Assembly (NCBI RefSeq): GCF_039540515.1
Contig: NZ_BAABFA010000010.1
Coordinates: 248,001 to 312,000 of the forward strand
DNA length: 64,000 nucleotides
Reading direction: 5' to 3'
Origin: Nemorincola caseinilytica
GTDB taxonomy: Bacteria; Bacteroidota; Bacteroidia; Chitinophagales; Chitinophagaceae
How positions within the stretch are numbered: the first letter of the stretch is position 1; each line of letters begins with the position of its first letter. The position numbers were made by a program, and so were the translations under genes. A model generated the notes under the pieces. That model had not been told where the DNA came from. It saw nothing but the letters and a program-made list of their open reading frames with translations, and made no database searches. Positions 26,080-34,273 of the stretch are shown here, one piece after another.

Positions 26080-26609
26080 CACCAGATCAGCAGGGAAGAC
26101 CTTCCATATCGCAGCTGGCACTGCAGATAGCACTGGCCCAGGTGGGCCAGCGGGAAACGCCGGGTCGTGAGAACAGCGGACCCATGATAGACAAATACCT
26201 GGCCGCTGTAGGGCTGCCACCAGGATATGCGTGGTGCCAGGCATTTGTGAACTGGTGCTACGAAGAAGCCGCACTACAGCTAAGCACACCCGAACCGGTA
26301 CCCAATACAGGGGGTGTACTGGAATGCTGGCGGCGCACGCCCGACAATATGCGCATCAGCGCAAAGGCTATACAGGCAAGACCTGAGATACTGTTGCCAG
26401 GTGACCAGTTCATAATGAAAGTGGGCACAAAGGGAGCAGGCCATACAGGATTGATAGTGAACGTGCGCGGCAACAAGCTGCTGACAGTGGAAGGCAATAC
26501 CAACGATGAGGGGAGCCGGGAGGGCTATGAAGTAGCCATGCGTACACGCAATGTACTGATGCCCGAACTGCTGGGCGCGATAAGGTACACTACTCCCGGC
26601 TTCTCTTAG
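26073..26609 (+). CDS. CHAP-domain endolysin
   Basis: A 178-aa peptidoglycan hydrolase. The catalytic Cys is in GYAWCQAFVNWCYEEA (about residue 56), the His in KGAGHTGLIVNV (about 128) and the Asn/Glu polar residue in TVEGNTNDEGSREGYEV. The NSGPMIDKYLAAVGL opening is typical of TIGR02594/CHAP amidases. There is no signal peptide, so release needs the holins upstream. It is translationally overlapped with the spanin gene. Confidence 0.88.
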   Translation: MVTPDQQGRPSISQLALQIALAQVGQRETPGRENSGPMIDKYLAAVGLPPGYAWCQAFVNWCYEEAALQLSTPEPVPNTGGVLECWRRTPDNMRISAKAIQARPEILLPGDQFIMKVGTKGAGHTGLIVNVRGNKLLTVEGNTNDEGSREGYEVAMRTRNVLMPELLGAIRYTTPGFS

Positions 26610-26641
26610 CGAGTGCCGGCATACCGAATGCAACTAGAACA

Positions 26642-26695
26642 TGACCCATTTGACCTTTTACTTTTTTGACCATTTGACCTCTTTAACCAAAAAAA
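26642..26695 (+). repeat. CATTTGACC word-repeat spacer
   Basis: CCCATTTGACC, TTTTACTTTTTTGACC, ATTTGACC, TCTTTAACC: degenerate copies of a 9-base word just upstream of the gene at 26699. Confidence 0.65.
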
Positions 26696-26698
26696 CAC

Positions 26699-27247
26699 AT
26701 GAAAATATCAGAAACACTGCTGGCGAGGGCCAGGAAGATCTTTGAGCGGAACGAAGCTCGGGACAAGCTGTACATAACTGCCGATGGGCAGATATTCGTA
26801 AGGGAGAGCGATGCCAATGGACAGGCGACCAACCTGGGCCGAGCCGGAGGCATCAAAGATGTGGCAGTATTGCTGCGCACTACTGTAGGAAGCCCGGCAG
26901 AAAAGACCTTGCCAAAGGCCGGGGATAAGGCTGATGTACCTGCTACACACCGTGAGCTGACAGCGCAGGAAATAGCCGCAGACCTGGCAAAAGAGGCAGC
27001 AGCCAAACTGAACAAGATGCTGAAGGCACTGGTGGAGACCGAGGCAAAACACAAAAAGCTGAAAGAAGAACAGGCCGCACTGCCCATTACCGCCACTGCA
27101 AACAGAAAGACCGGCATAGCCAACAGGATAACAGCCGCAGCAGAAAAAATAAGCACGCTAACGACAGATATAGAGGCAGCAAAAGCAAAGCAGGCAGAGA
27201 CCGATACAAAGACCGAAGATACCCAGGAAGACGAAACGAATGGATGA
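26699..27247 (+). CDS. Phage structural protein with coiled coil, unknown
   Basis: A 182-aa protein. The N-terminal third is globular (ETLLARARKIFERNEARDKLYITADGQIFVRESDANGQATNLGR). The rest is Ala/Lys/Glu-rich with strong coiled-coil character (about 95-175, KLNKMLKALVETEAKHKKLKEEQAAL) and an acidic end. It lies between lysis and sheath genes, so a head decoration, neck or assembly role is possible. Not recognised as a named family. Confidence 0.5.
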   Translation: MKISETLLARARKIFERNEARDKLYITADGQIFVRESDANGQATNLGRAGGIKDVAVLLRTTVGSPAEKTLPKAGDKADVPATHRELTAQEIAADLAKEAAAKLNKMLKALVETEAKHKKLKEEQAALPITATANRKTGIANRITAAAEKISTLTTDIEAAKAKQAETDTKTEDTQEDETNG

Positions 27248-27318
27248 ACGATACCGGTAGTACCGGAAACGATCTTTTGAAAAACAATATTCAATAAGCA
27301 TTTAAAAGAACCCAATAA

Positions 27319-28506
27319 ATGAGTGGTGTAAGTATAAATTTAGCGAATGGCGGACTGGGAGGAACACTGCAGACCGCAGATGGTATAGCAGGCCTTGTGC
27401 TGACAGGAGGTGTAGATGCCGGCGGCTATGTGCTGGGCACACCCAAACTGGTGACAGGTCTCTCGTCTCTAACCGCAGCGGGCATTACCGAAGATGATAA
27501 TGCATTTGCCATGAGGCAGATAAAAGACTTCTATGCCCTGGCGGGCGATGGTGCGCAGCTGTACCTGATGCTGGTGCCGGATACGATGACCGTGGCCGAC
27601 ATAGCCGACATAACCGAGCCGAACGGCGCACAAAAACTGCTGCAGTATGCAGATGGCAAGATAAAACTGCTGGGCATAATGACGGACGATACTGCAGTAG
27701 ACACCCCTACCCAGGAAGATGCACTGAACTCGGACATTCCGCAGGCGCTGGTGAATATGGGTTTCCTGGCCAACGAATGGTTCGTTGGGCACAAGCCATT
27801 CAGGGCTATCATAGGAGGAACCTCGTATAGTGGTGTGCCCGCCGACCTGGCCGACCAGACCGCTGACAGCATGAACCGTGTTGCCATACTGATAGGTGAT
27901 ACCAGACCCGCACCCACAGGTGGTATAGGTGGCGCAGCCTGCCTGGGTATGGCGCTGGGCCTTGCGGCCAGCCTGCCTGTACAGCGTAAGCTGAGTCGTG
28001 TGCAGAACGGCAGGTTGCCTACGGTATCGGCCTATGTGGGGCAGTATGCAGTGGGTGCCGTAGGCAGCGATGAGGGTGTGATAGCCGGCAGGGGCTACAT
28101 TACCTTCAGGCGTTACCCAAATGTAACGGGCTTCTTCTTCAGTAGCGATACTATGTGTACCGCACCTAGCGACGACTACCAATTCCTGTCGCGCGGGCGC
28201 ATCATAGACAAGGCCCACGTGCTGGCATATGCCACATTCGTACAGGAGGTGGATGATGAGGTGCTCATAAACACCGATGGTACACTGAACAGCGGCTACT
28301 GCAAGGGCCTGAGCCAGCAGATGGAGAATGTGATAAACAACACCATGACGGTGAACAATGAGATAAGCAGCGTGACCTGCTTCATAGATCCTGAACAGAA
28401 CATACTGGCCACCAGCAGGCTGGAGGTATCGCTGAGCATAATACCTGTGGGCTATAGCAGCAACATCACCATATCGCTGGGCTTCATCAATCCGGCGAAC
28501 AACTAA
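27319..28506 (+). CDS. Contractile tail sheath protein (DUF2586-like)
   Basis: A 395-aa sheath subunit that polymerises round the tube and contracts on injection. DUF2586-like features: the N-terminal Gly-rich start (SVSINLANGGLGGTLQTADGIAGLVLTG), an FYALAGDGAQLYLMLVPDT strand-loop, ADSMNRVAILIGDTRPAPTGGIGGAACLGMALGLAASLPVQRKLSRVQNG, YITFRRYPNVTGFFFSSD, and the C-terminal strand-rich segment that interlocks subunits (LEVSLSIIPVGYSSNITISLGF). It is followed by the tube gene, the standard order. Confidence 0.85.
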   Translation: MSGVSINLANGGLGGTLQTADGIAGLVLTGGVDAGGYVLGTPKLVTGLSSLTAAGITEDDNAFAMRQIKDFYALAGDGAQLYLMLVPDTMTVADIADITEPNGAQKLLQYADGKIKLLGIMTDDTAVDTPTQEDALNSDIPQALVNMGFLANEWFVGHKPFRAIIGGTSYSGVPADLADQTADSMNRVAILIGDTRPAPTGGIGGAACLGMALGLAASLPVQRKLSRVQNGRLPTVSAYVGQYAVGAVGSDEGVIAGRGYITFRRYPNVTGFFFSSDTMCTAPSDDYQFLSRGRIIDKAHVLAYATFVQEVDDEVLINTDGTLNSGYCKGLSQQMENVINNTMTVNNEISSVTCFIDPEQNILATSRLEVSLSIIPVGYSSNITISLGFINPANN

Positions 28507-28680
28507 CTGAGTGGGAGGCCGTGAGTCGCTGGTGATGAGTAGCGGATGCGTGAAAATATACTATGTGTACCGATGAAAAGGAATGAGATGCAACGATACT
28601 TATGACCAGCGACCAGGACCTACCGCCAGCAAAGAGATAGATACTAAATAAATAAACCTCAAAAAAATCATAGATACCCG

Positions 28681-29112
28681 ATGGGACTGATCTCGTTTTT
28701 CAATAGCAAAGAATGCGAATGGGCGGACATGGATGTGATGGTGGGCAATGCGCCACTGACCAAGATACGCGCCATAAGCTATAAGGCCAGCAAAAGCAAA
28801 GAACTACTGCATGGCGCAGGTGATATGCCCATAGGCATACAGAGCGGCAACCGAACATACGAGGGAGAGATAAAAGTGCTGAAAGGCGCCCTTGACGCCA
28901 TGAACCGCGCTGCGGTGGCACTAAAGGGCAAGGATATACTGGATCTCGTTTTCGATATAGTGATAACCTACAAACCGCATGCTACACGCGTACTGCAGAC
29001 AGATGTGCTGGTAGGTGTACAGGTGAAGGACTGGGAAAAAGGATGGGAACAGGGCGCCACACAAATGGAAATATCGCTGCCTATCATTTTCATGTCCATT
29101 GGCAGCGAGTAA
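28681..29112 (+). CDS. Tail tube protein
   Basis: A 143-aa beta-rich protein directly after the sheath gene: WADMDVMVGNAPLTKIRAISYKASKSKELLHGAGDMPIGIQSGNRTYEGEIKVLKGALDAM, then LDLVFDIVITYKPH, TDVLVGVQVKDWEKGWEQGATQMEISLPIIFMSIG. The pattern of a tube-fold barrel with a G(N/D)RTYEGEI strand is typical of the tubes of contractile phages in this group. Confidence 0.82.
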   Translation: MGLISFFNSKECEWADMDVMVGNAPLTKIRAISYKASKSKELLHGAGDMPIGIQSGNRTYEGEIKVLKGALDAMNRAAVALKGKDILDLVFDIVITYKPHATRVLQTDVLVGVQVKDWEKGWEQGATQMEISLPIIFMSIGSE

Positions 29113-29144
29113 CACTTACTGACCTCATATGAATAGAGGCACAT

Positions 29145-29315
29145 ATGCCGGATAGGTTGTGGAGCCAGCCGCAAACAGATGGTTGCTGGTGGGATAGCGC
29201 GGCTGGTGGCTTCCTTGGGGCAAGAACCCTATCTATAACTGTTGTTAACGAGGCAGCCTTTACCGGGCCATATACATGGTTATGGGTATCGCAACTATCC
29301 GGCATTATTTTTTCT
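29145..29315 (+). ncRNA. Candidate structured RNA or complex terminator between tube and chaperone genes
   Basis: An outer stem joins ATGCCGGATAG (29145-29155) to CTATCCGGCAT (29295-29305) and continues with three more pairs past one bulged G. Inside is an 8-bp hairpin, CCAGCCGC with GCGGCTGG, and a small CCAT-ATAC-ATGG hairpin. The outer stem is followed by ATTATTTTTT. It fills the unusually long 241-base gap between tube and tail-chaperone genes. Function unknown; it could be a terminator, an attenuator or a small RNA. Confidence 0.45.
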
Positions 29316-29353
29316 ACACAAGATCTTCTTCACTCATCAAATACAAATAAAAA

Positions 29354-29668
29354 ATGGAAACACCACTAAAAGGCCAGGCCGCGCCAGAGCAGGTAGCCGC
29401 CTGGAAAGCCGAACACCCGATAGGTATTTATAGCATAGAGATAGATGGCCATGTGGCCTACTTCAAAAAGCCGAATCGTAAGGAAATGAACTGCGCCATG
29501 AGCAAGGCCAGCAAAGAGTCGGCACTGGACCTTTTTGAAGAACTGGCCAACCTGACCTGGATAGGCGGCAGTAACGACGTACTGGCAGTAGATGAACTGT
29601 TCTATGGTCTTGTAGACCAGCTGAAGCTGGTGATAGAAGGCAAGAAAGCACGCCTGGTAAACTTATAG
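29354..29668 (+). CDS. Tail assembly chaperone (short form)
   Basis: A 104-aa protein in the tail-chaperone position, between tube and tape measure. It has IYSIEIDGHVAYFKKPNRKEMNCAMSKASKESALDLFEELANLTWIGGSND, an acidic/helical pattern like gpG-type chaperones that coat the tape measure during assembly. The -1 frame stays open from 29596 through its stop to 29862, as expected if a longer form were made by ribosomal slippage. Confidence 0.7.
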   Translation: METPLKGQAAPEQVAAWKAEHPIGIYSIEIDGHVAYFKKPNRKEMNCAMSKASKESALDLFEELANLTWIGGSNDVLAVDELFYGLVDQLKLVIEGKKARLVNL

Positions 29669-29862
29669 AGGGGGCCGTAGGCGGACCGGGTACAGACCCC
29701 CTTGGATACATGGAAACGGTAATAGAAATGTATGCGCCCGGCTGCGATACCACATTGCTGGACGAAGAACAGATGGTACAGAAACTGGCACATATACGGT
29801 ATGAGCGCGAACGGGCAGCGGCCCAATTCACAAAGTGGCCGTATGGCAACAACAACAGATAA
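29596..29862 (+). CDS. -1 frame extension of the tail chaperone, or separate 50-aa gene
   Basis: This frame opens after a TGA at 29593-29595, overlaps the chaperone for 73 bases and runs to TAA 29862. The first ATG is at 29710 and would give a 50-aa protein, METVIEMYAPGCDTTLLDEEQ.... Read as a fusion, the joined product adds ...GKLIEGAVGGPGTDPLGYMETV.... Contractile and siphophages commonly make a gpG-gpGT pair this way. No textbook X-XXY-YYZ heptamer is seen in the overlap, so separate translation from 29710 remains possible. Confidence 0.5.
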   Translation, partial: TVLWSCRPAEAGDRRQESTPGKLIEGAVGGPGTDPLGYMETVIEMYAPGCDTTLLDEEQMVQKLAHIRYERERAAAQFTKWPYGNNNR

Positions 29863-29871
29863 AACAACACT

Positions 29872-31584
29872 ATGAGTGCAGGAGCAGGAGCCGCCGCAAG
29901 TGGTGGTGCAGTAGCAAAAGGCGCCGGTGCGGCCGTAGAGGTAGCGAAGAAAGTAGCCGAATGGGGCTACGAGCTGGGCAAGATGTCGGTACAGGCGGCG
30001 CTGGAGCAGGAGATGCGCGTGCGCAGTTTTCAGTCGCTGACGGGTAGCCCTACGGTAGGGTTGCGAGTAGCCGAGCAGTTGCGGCAACTATCGGCCAGCA
30101 GCGGTATGGGTAGCGATGTGTATGATCCGGCCAAGACCCTGCTGCAGTATGGCATAGGCGCCGATGAGTTGGTAAAAGACCTGCATCAGATAGGCGACAT
30201 AGCGAAAGGAGATGCTGATCGTATGAAGACCCTGGCCAAAGACTACGGACATGTACGCGCTATAGGCAAACTGATGGCCGAGGACCGGGTGGAAATGAGC
30301 CAGATGGGCTTTGACCCGCTGCAAATAATGTCTGAGCGATGGGAGGATTTTGGCTACAAACAAAAGATGACCGTAGGGCAGCTAAAGCAACTAATGGACC
30401 AGGGGCGCATCAGCGCTATGCAGGTAGCCAGGGCCTTTGACATAGCTACCGAAAGCGGCGGTAAGTTTCATGGGGTACTAGAACAGATGGCCGGTACAGG
30501 TGGCGGTGCACTGCAGCAGCTGAAAGTGAGACGGGAGAACTTCCTCACTGATATAGGTAACTCGATAACACCCTACCTGCAGGTAGGCGCTGATGTGGTC
30601 GAAGACATGCTGCAGGGAATGGGCATTCACAAAACCACACCGGATATACTGCGGTCAGAAATGACCGAGGCACAAACAATGGTGAGCAGTATAGTGGGTA
30701 GAAATGAGGGCGATGGTACTCGTGCTGCGATGCTAGATATGCTGCGCTCGAAATACCCACAGACCTATGGGGGTATAAATAGCAGGACGGTGACCAACAA
30801 AGAGTTGCTGGCCATGCAGGGTGGAGTGAACGAGGGGTATAAAGATCGCATACGGCAGGCAGACTATCAGGACTCGAAGGCCAGGTACACACAAGACCAG
30901 ATGGCAGCTATAGAGCTGGCCAACAAGCTGAGAAGCCAGGCGAAATATGAGCGGGGACAGGGCGATGTAGGTCTTTTCGATGACAGGGCATTGAAATACC
31001 TGGGAGGCGCAGACAGGATAAAGTTGCGCCGTATGAATGTGGATTTCACGAACACATTTGGCGTAGCTACACCAACTGCTATGGAAGCCGCTGCGGACAA
31101 CCTGATGCGCCGGGCAGGCATGGACCAGGAGCGCAAGACCGCAATGGATGAGGGACTAGCAGAGCAGCGGCGTGTGCAGCTGGTGAGCAAATGGCTGGAT
31201 CTGAACGCAAACCCAGCTGCCCGAACAGCTATATGGGGTGCTAACACCACAAAAAAATGGCCTGTCTTCGAGAGGTCGGTAAAGGATATACTGGGAAAGA
31301 AAGGTATAGATGTGTTAGGTCAGATGAGTGATATACAACAGCTACTGACCCCGGCTACCATGTTGGCAGGAAATACACCTGCAGGCGATAAGCTGGCACG
31401 CGCTGTGGAAGGTAGGACCGATGCGGTGACCAATGGCGGAGAGCGTGCCCTGCACATATCTATAGGCAATGTGGTAGGCCGTATGGAGAACCATGTGGCC
31501 GATGGCAAAGATCTGGTAGAGACCATAGAGCCAAAGCTGGAAGAAATGATGGGCCGCATACTGGCAGGTGTACCTACATGGTAA
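29872..31584 (+). CDS. Tail tape measure protein
   Basis: A 570-aa, mostly helical protein between the chaperone and baseplate genes. It has a Gly/Ala-rich start, a long helical region (VAKKVAEWGYELGKMSVQAALEQEMRVRSFQSLTG, a TMP N-terminal-like stretch), then MTVGQLKQLMDQGRISAMQVARAFDIATESGGKFHGVLEQMAGTGGGALQQLKVRRENFLTDIG, a segment common to tape measures of Bacteroidota phages. At about 0.15 nm per residue it would set a tail of roughly 85 nm. Confidence 0.82.
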   Translation: MSAGAGAAASGGAVAKGAGAAVEVAKKVAEWGYELGKMSVQAALEQEMRVRSFQSLTGSPTVGLRVAEQLRQLSASSGMGSDVYDPAKTLLQYGIGADELVKDLHQIGDIAKGDADRMKTLAKDYGHVRAIGKLMAEDRVEMSQMGFDPLQIMSERWEDFGYKQKMTVGQLKQLMDQGRISAMQVARAFDIATESGGKFHGVLEQMAGTGGGALQQLKVRRENFLTDIGNSITPYLQVGADVVEDMLQGMGIHKTTPDILRSEMTEAQTMVSSIVGRNEGDGTRAAMLDMLRSKYPQTYGGINSRTVTNKELLAMQGGVNEGYKDRIRQADYQDSKARYTQDQMAAIELANKLRSQAKYERGQGDVGLFDDRALKYLGGADRIKLRRMNVDFTNTFGVATPTAMEAAADNLMRRAGMDQERKTAMDEGLAEQRRVQLVSKWLDLNANPAARTAIWGANTTKKWPVFERSVKDILGKKGIDVLGQMSDIQQLLTPATMLAGNTPAGDKLARAVEGRTDAVTNGGERALHISIGNVVGRMENHVADGKDLVETIEPKLEEMMGRILAGVPTW

Positions 31585-31616
31585 TGAATAAGAAAAGGCT
31601 ATTGTTTCATTTCAGT

Positions 31617-31650
31617 ACTACATAATTCATACTTCATAACTCATACTCAA
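31617..31650 (+). repeat. CATAATT word-repeat spacer
   Basis: CATAATT, CATACTT, CATAACT, CATACTC: four copies of a 7-base word just before the DUF6046 gene ATG. It is similar to AATTCATAATTCATAATT at 57457-57480. Confidence 0.7.
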
Positions 31651-31652
31651 TA

Positions 31653-32243
31653 ATGGCAGAGATAAATATTAGCGCCATACTGGCGGCGGCAGGTTACGAG
31701 AAGATAAAAGAACCGAAGATGAACCTGGGTCTGTTAGATCTTGAGGATCCGAAAACCCTGGTAAAACGTACCGGCAAGACAGGTTCCCCTTATTACAAGA
31801 GCAGCCCTATCGTATATGCAGAGCCCTACTACCTGCCTGTAGAGATAAAGTATGAAGGCAAAAGCTATCACCTTCCTTTTCCCCAGGTCACCTTAGAGGC
31901 AAAGAAGCATTTGGTACAGACACCTCTTACCGAGCGCACCGGGCAGGTAATGGAGCTGGTATATACCGATGCCTACAAGATAACGGTAAAGGGGTACATG
32001 ATAGGCCTGGACGGTGAATATCCCGAAAGCGACCTGGACATGCTGAACGAACTATACCGCATACAGGCAGCTGTGGACATAAACAACGTGATAACCGACG
32101 TATTACTCACCACTACGAAAGGAAAGAACAATGTGGTGGTGAGCGAATGGAAACTGACAGATACAAAAGGGGTGAAGAACGTAAGAGAATACGAGCTTGT
32201 CCTGCTCAGCAACGAGCAGTTCAATCTTGATGACATATCGTAG
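31653..32243 (+). CDS. DUF6046 phage baseplate protein
   Basis: A 196-aa protein of a Bacteroidota-specific phage family (DUF6046): NLGLLDLEDPKTLVKRTGKTGSPYYKSSPIVYAEPYYLPVEIKYEGKSYHLPFPQVTLEAKKHLVQTPLTERTGQVMELVYTDAYKITVKGYM, ending in NVREYELVLLSNEQFNLDDIS. The size and slot (after the tape measure, before the hub) match gp45/LysM-type hub adaptors elsewhere. The exact role is unproven. Confidence 0.75.
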   Translation: MAEINISAILAAAGYEKIKEPKMNLGLLDLEDPKTLVKRTGKTGSPYYKSSPIVYAEPYYLPVEIKYEGKSYHLPFPQVTLEAKKHLVQTPLTERTGQVMELVYTDAYKITVKGYMIGLDGEYPESDLDMLNELYRIQAAVDINNVITDVLLTTTKGKNNVVVSEWKLTDTKGVKNVREYELVLLSNEQFNLDDIS

Positions 32244-32307
32244 TTCATATAACAGATAAACGATACCACATCCTGAAACAGCAACACTAAAACACCAGAC
32301 ATTCACC

Positions 32308-33333
32308 GTGGCCCTTTATACTTTAAATAGCGAGATCACTATAGACGACCTGCAGTTTCGCGGGGTGCACGAGGTGCGCATAGAGCGTGGCATACATGGC
32401 TACGAGCATAAGGCATTCATAAACGTGCCGCATATAGCGCATATAATGAAGGGCAAGCGCGCCGTGCCCGCAAAGAAACCGATCGGCGACCTTTTCAAGG
32501 ATGGTGCGCGCGTATCTATAAAGCTGGGTTATGACAAAGACCTGCGTACAGAGTTCGAAGGTTTTGTGGTACGCCGGAATGCAGGTATGCCTACCGAGAT
32601 AGAGTGCGAAGGCTATTGCCGGCAACTGCGAGAACAAAAAGTGACCGCCAAACTGAGCAAAGGCATGACCGTAAAAGAACTGCTGGAATTAGCATGCAAA
32701 GGCACTGACGTGGCGGTAGAATGCAAAGTAGACCTTACGCTGTATGGCAAGACGCTCACTGACCATACGGGCCTGCAGATACTGGACGAAATAAAAAAAA
32801 GCAGCGATGGCGCACTGAACATTTTTTTCATAGAACCCCGGAAACTGTGGTGCGGCCTTTTGTATACACCTTTCCTGGCCGGTACGGACGTGTTCTCTTT
32901 ACCTACGGTCAAGTATCGCCTGGGATGGAACTGCCTGAAGGAGAACGACCTGCGGGAGCGTGTACCCAACGAGCCTGTGCAGATATATTTCAACGGCACG
33001 CTTGTAAATGGTGATACCGTGCGCGTGACCAGCGATGACGACAAAGCAAAGCGAAAGGAGAAAGCATCGTTCCATGGTATAAAGCAAGAGAAGATGATCA
33101 CATCTTTCGTGAACGAAAAAGCAAAGAAAATGAACTATACGGGATATGAAGGTTCGTTCACATCTTTTTTGCAGCCCTTTGCCCTACCGGGCTATACAGC
33201 CATGGTAAAGGATGGTAGCTACCCCGCGCGCGATGGCAAGTATATGATAGAGAGCACCGTGGTGACCTTTGGCGTGAATGGCGCACGGCGCCATATAGAG
33301 TTAGGAGCAAAAATGGGAGGTGCCAATGGCTAA
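32308..33333 (+). CDS. Baseplate hub protein (gpD/gp27-like)
   Basis: A 341-aa hub subunit starting at GTG 32308. It has the gpD-type opening with two tube-like barrels (ITIDDLQFRGVHEVRIERGIHGYEHKAFINVPH, GARVSIKLGYDKDLRTEFEGFVVRRNAGMPTEIECEGYCRQLREQKV), then KGMTVKELLELACKGTD and a C-terminal part ending GKYMIESTVVTFGVNGARRHIELGAKM. It should trimerise and link the tube to the spike. The stop overlaps the spike start. Confidence 0.82.
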   Translation: MALYTLNSEITIDDLQFRGVHEVRIERGIHGYEHKAFINVPHIAHIMKGKRAVPAKKPIGDLFKDGARVSIKLGYDKDLRTEFEGFVVRRNAGMPTEIECEGYCRQLREQKVTAKLSKGMTVKELLELACKGTDVAVECKVDLTLYGKTLTDHTGLQILDEIKKSSDGALNIFFIEPRKLWCGLLYTPFLAGTDVFSLPTVKYRLGWNCLKENDLRERVPNEPVQIYFNGTLVNGDTVRVTSDDDKAKRKEKASFHGIKQEKMITSFVNEKAKKMNYTGYEGSFTSFLQPFALPGYTAMVKDGSYPARDGKYMIESTVVTFGVNGARRHIELGAKMGGANG

Positions 33334-33871
33334 CCAGATAAAACGCCGTATAGGCGAAGAGATACGTCGCATAGCACATACACAGGACACCGTAGCGCTT
33401 GTGAGCGGCGTGGTAAAAAGCGTGCAGGAGGGTGATGGAACCTGTGCTGTGCTGCTAAATATGGATGATGCCGAAATGACCGAAGGCATATTGCTGGACA
33501 TCACTACCGGCAGCGTTGATGGCATACATGCCATACCGGCAATCAATAGCAAGGTGTGGCTGGCCGAGGCCGATGAACCGGGCCGCTGGTGCATGGTGAA
33601 GTGTGACAAGATAGAGAAGCTCTACATCACCGCTGTAGATAAGATAGCACTGAACGGCAATGGCTTTGGCGGACTGGTGAAAGTAGATGCCCTGGTGAGT
33701 AAGTTGAATGCGATAGAAGAAGCTTTTAACACGCATCTTAGCAACTATAATACCCATACACATCCTGCACCTGGCGGAGCTACCACTGCACCGGTTGTGC
33801 TTGATAATGGCACCATAATGCCTCTTACGGAAGCAAGCGATATCGATAACCCTAAAATAACTCACGGATAA
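33326..33871 (+). CDS. Baseplate spike protein (gpV-like)
   Basis: A 181-aa membrane-piercing spike candidate. An N-terminal helix is followed by an OB-fold-like segment (VALVSGVVKSVQEGDGTCAVLLNMDD, GSVDGIHAIPAINSKVWLAEADEPGRWCMVKCDKIEKLYI), then ALNGNGFGGLVKVDALVSKLNAIEEAFNTHLSNYNTHTHPAP. The NTHTH-P cluster is common at the tips of such spikes, where His residues bind iron. ATG 33326 is preferred to GTG 33320. It overlaps both neighbours. Confidence 0.78.
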   Translation: MANQIKRRIGEEIRRIAHTQDTVALVSGVVKSVQEGDGTCAVLLNMDDAEMTEGILLDITTGSVDGIHAIPAINSKVWLAEADEPGRWCMVKCDKIEKLYITAVDKIALNGNGFGGLVKVDALVSKLNAIEEAFNTHLSNYNTHTHPAPGGATTAPVVLDNGTIMPLTEASDIDNPKITHG

Positions 33872-34188
33872 TGGCAAAACGAATGATGGATATAGCCCTT
33901 GATAACGAGGCAGATGACGATATGCTGATAACAGGACCGGCTGATGATGGCGACCTGGCAGTGATAGAGAGCACACGCGAACACCAGCGACAACTGCTGC
34001 TCAACAACAAGGGCGATTTCAAAGAGAATCCCACTGTATGTGTAGGTGTGATCAATTATATAGATGACGAGGAAGATACCGGGGCACTGATGCGCGAGAT
34101 AGCCGCCCAATATGCACTAGATGGTATGACCGTACAAAAAGTGATTCGGGAGGCCGGAGATATAGTAAGTAATGCAGAGTACAAGTAG
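33871..34188 (+). CDS. Baseplate wedge protein, gp25/gpW-like
   Basis: A 105-aa protein with the gp25-like core: DGDLAVIESTREHQRQLLLNNKGDFKENPTVCVGVINYIDDEEDTGALMREIAAQYALDGMTVQKV. In contractile systems this small wedge subunit starts sheath assembly and joins the J protein. It overlaps the spike gene by one base (TAATG). Confidence 0.8.
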   Translation: MAKRMMDIALDNEADDDMLITGPADDGDLAVIESTREHQRQLLLNNKGDFKENPTVCVGVINYIDDEEDTGALMREIAAQYALDGMTVQKVIREAGDIVSNAEYK

Positions 34189-34273
34189 AAGGTAAAAGAC
34201 CAGAGAGAAAGCAGAACATCACAGGAGTATAAGCCAATATGCTCGTCCAGTAGCCACACAAAATATCGACCCA

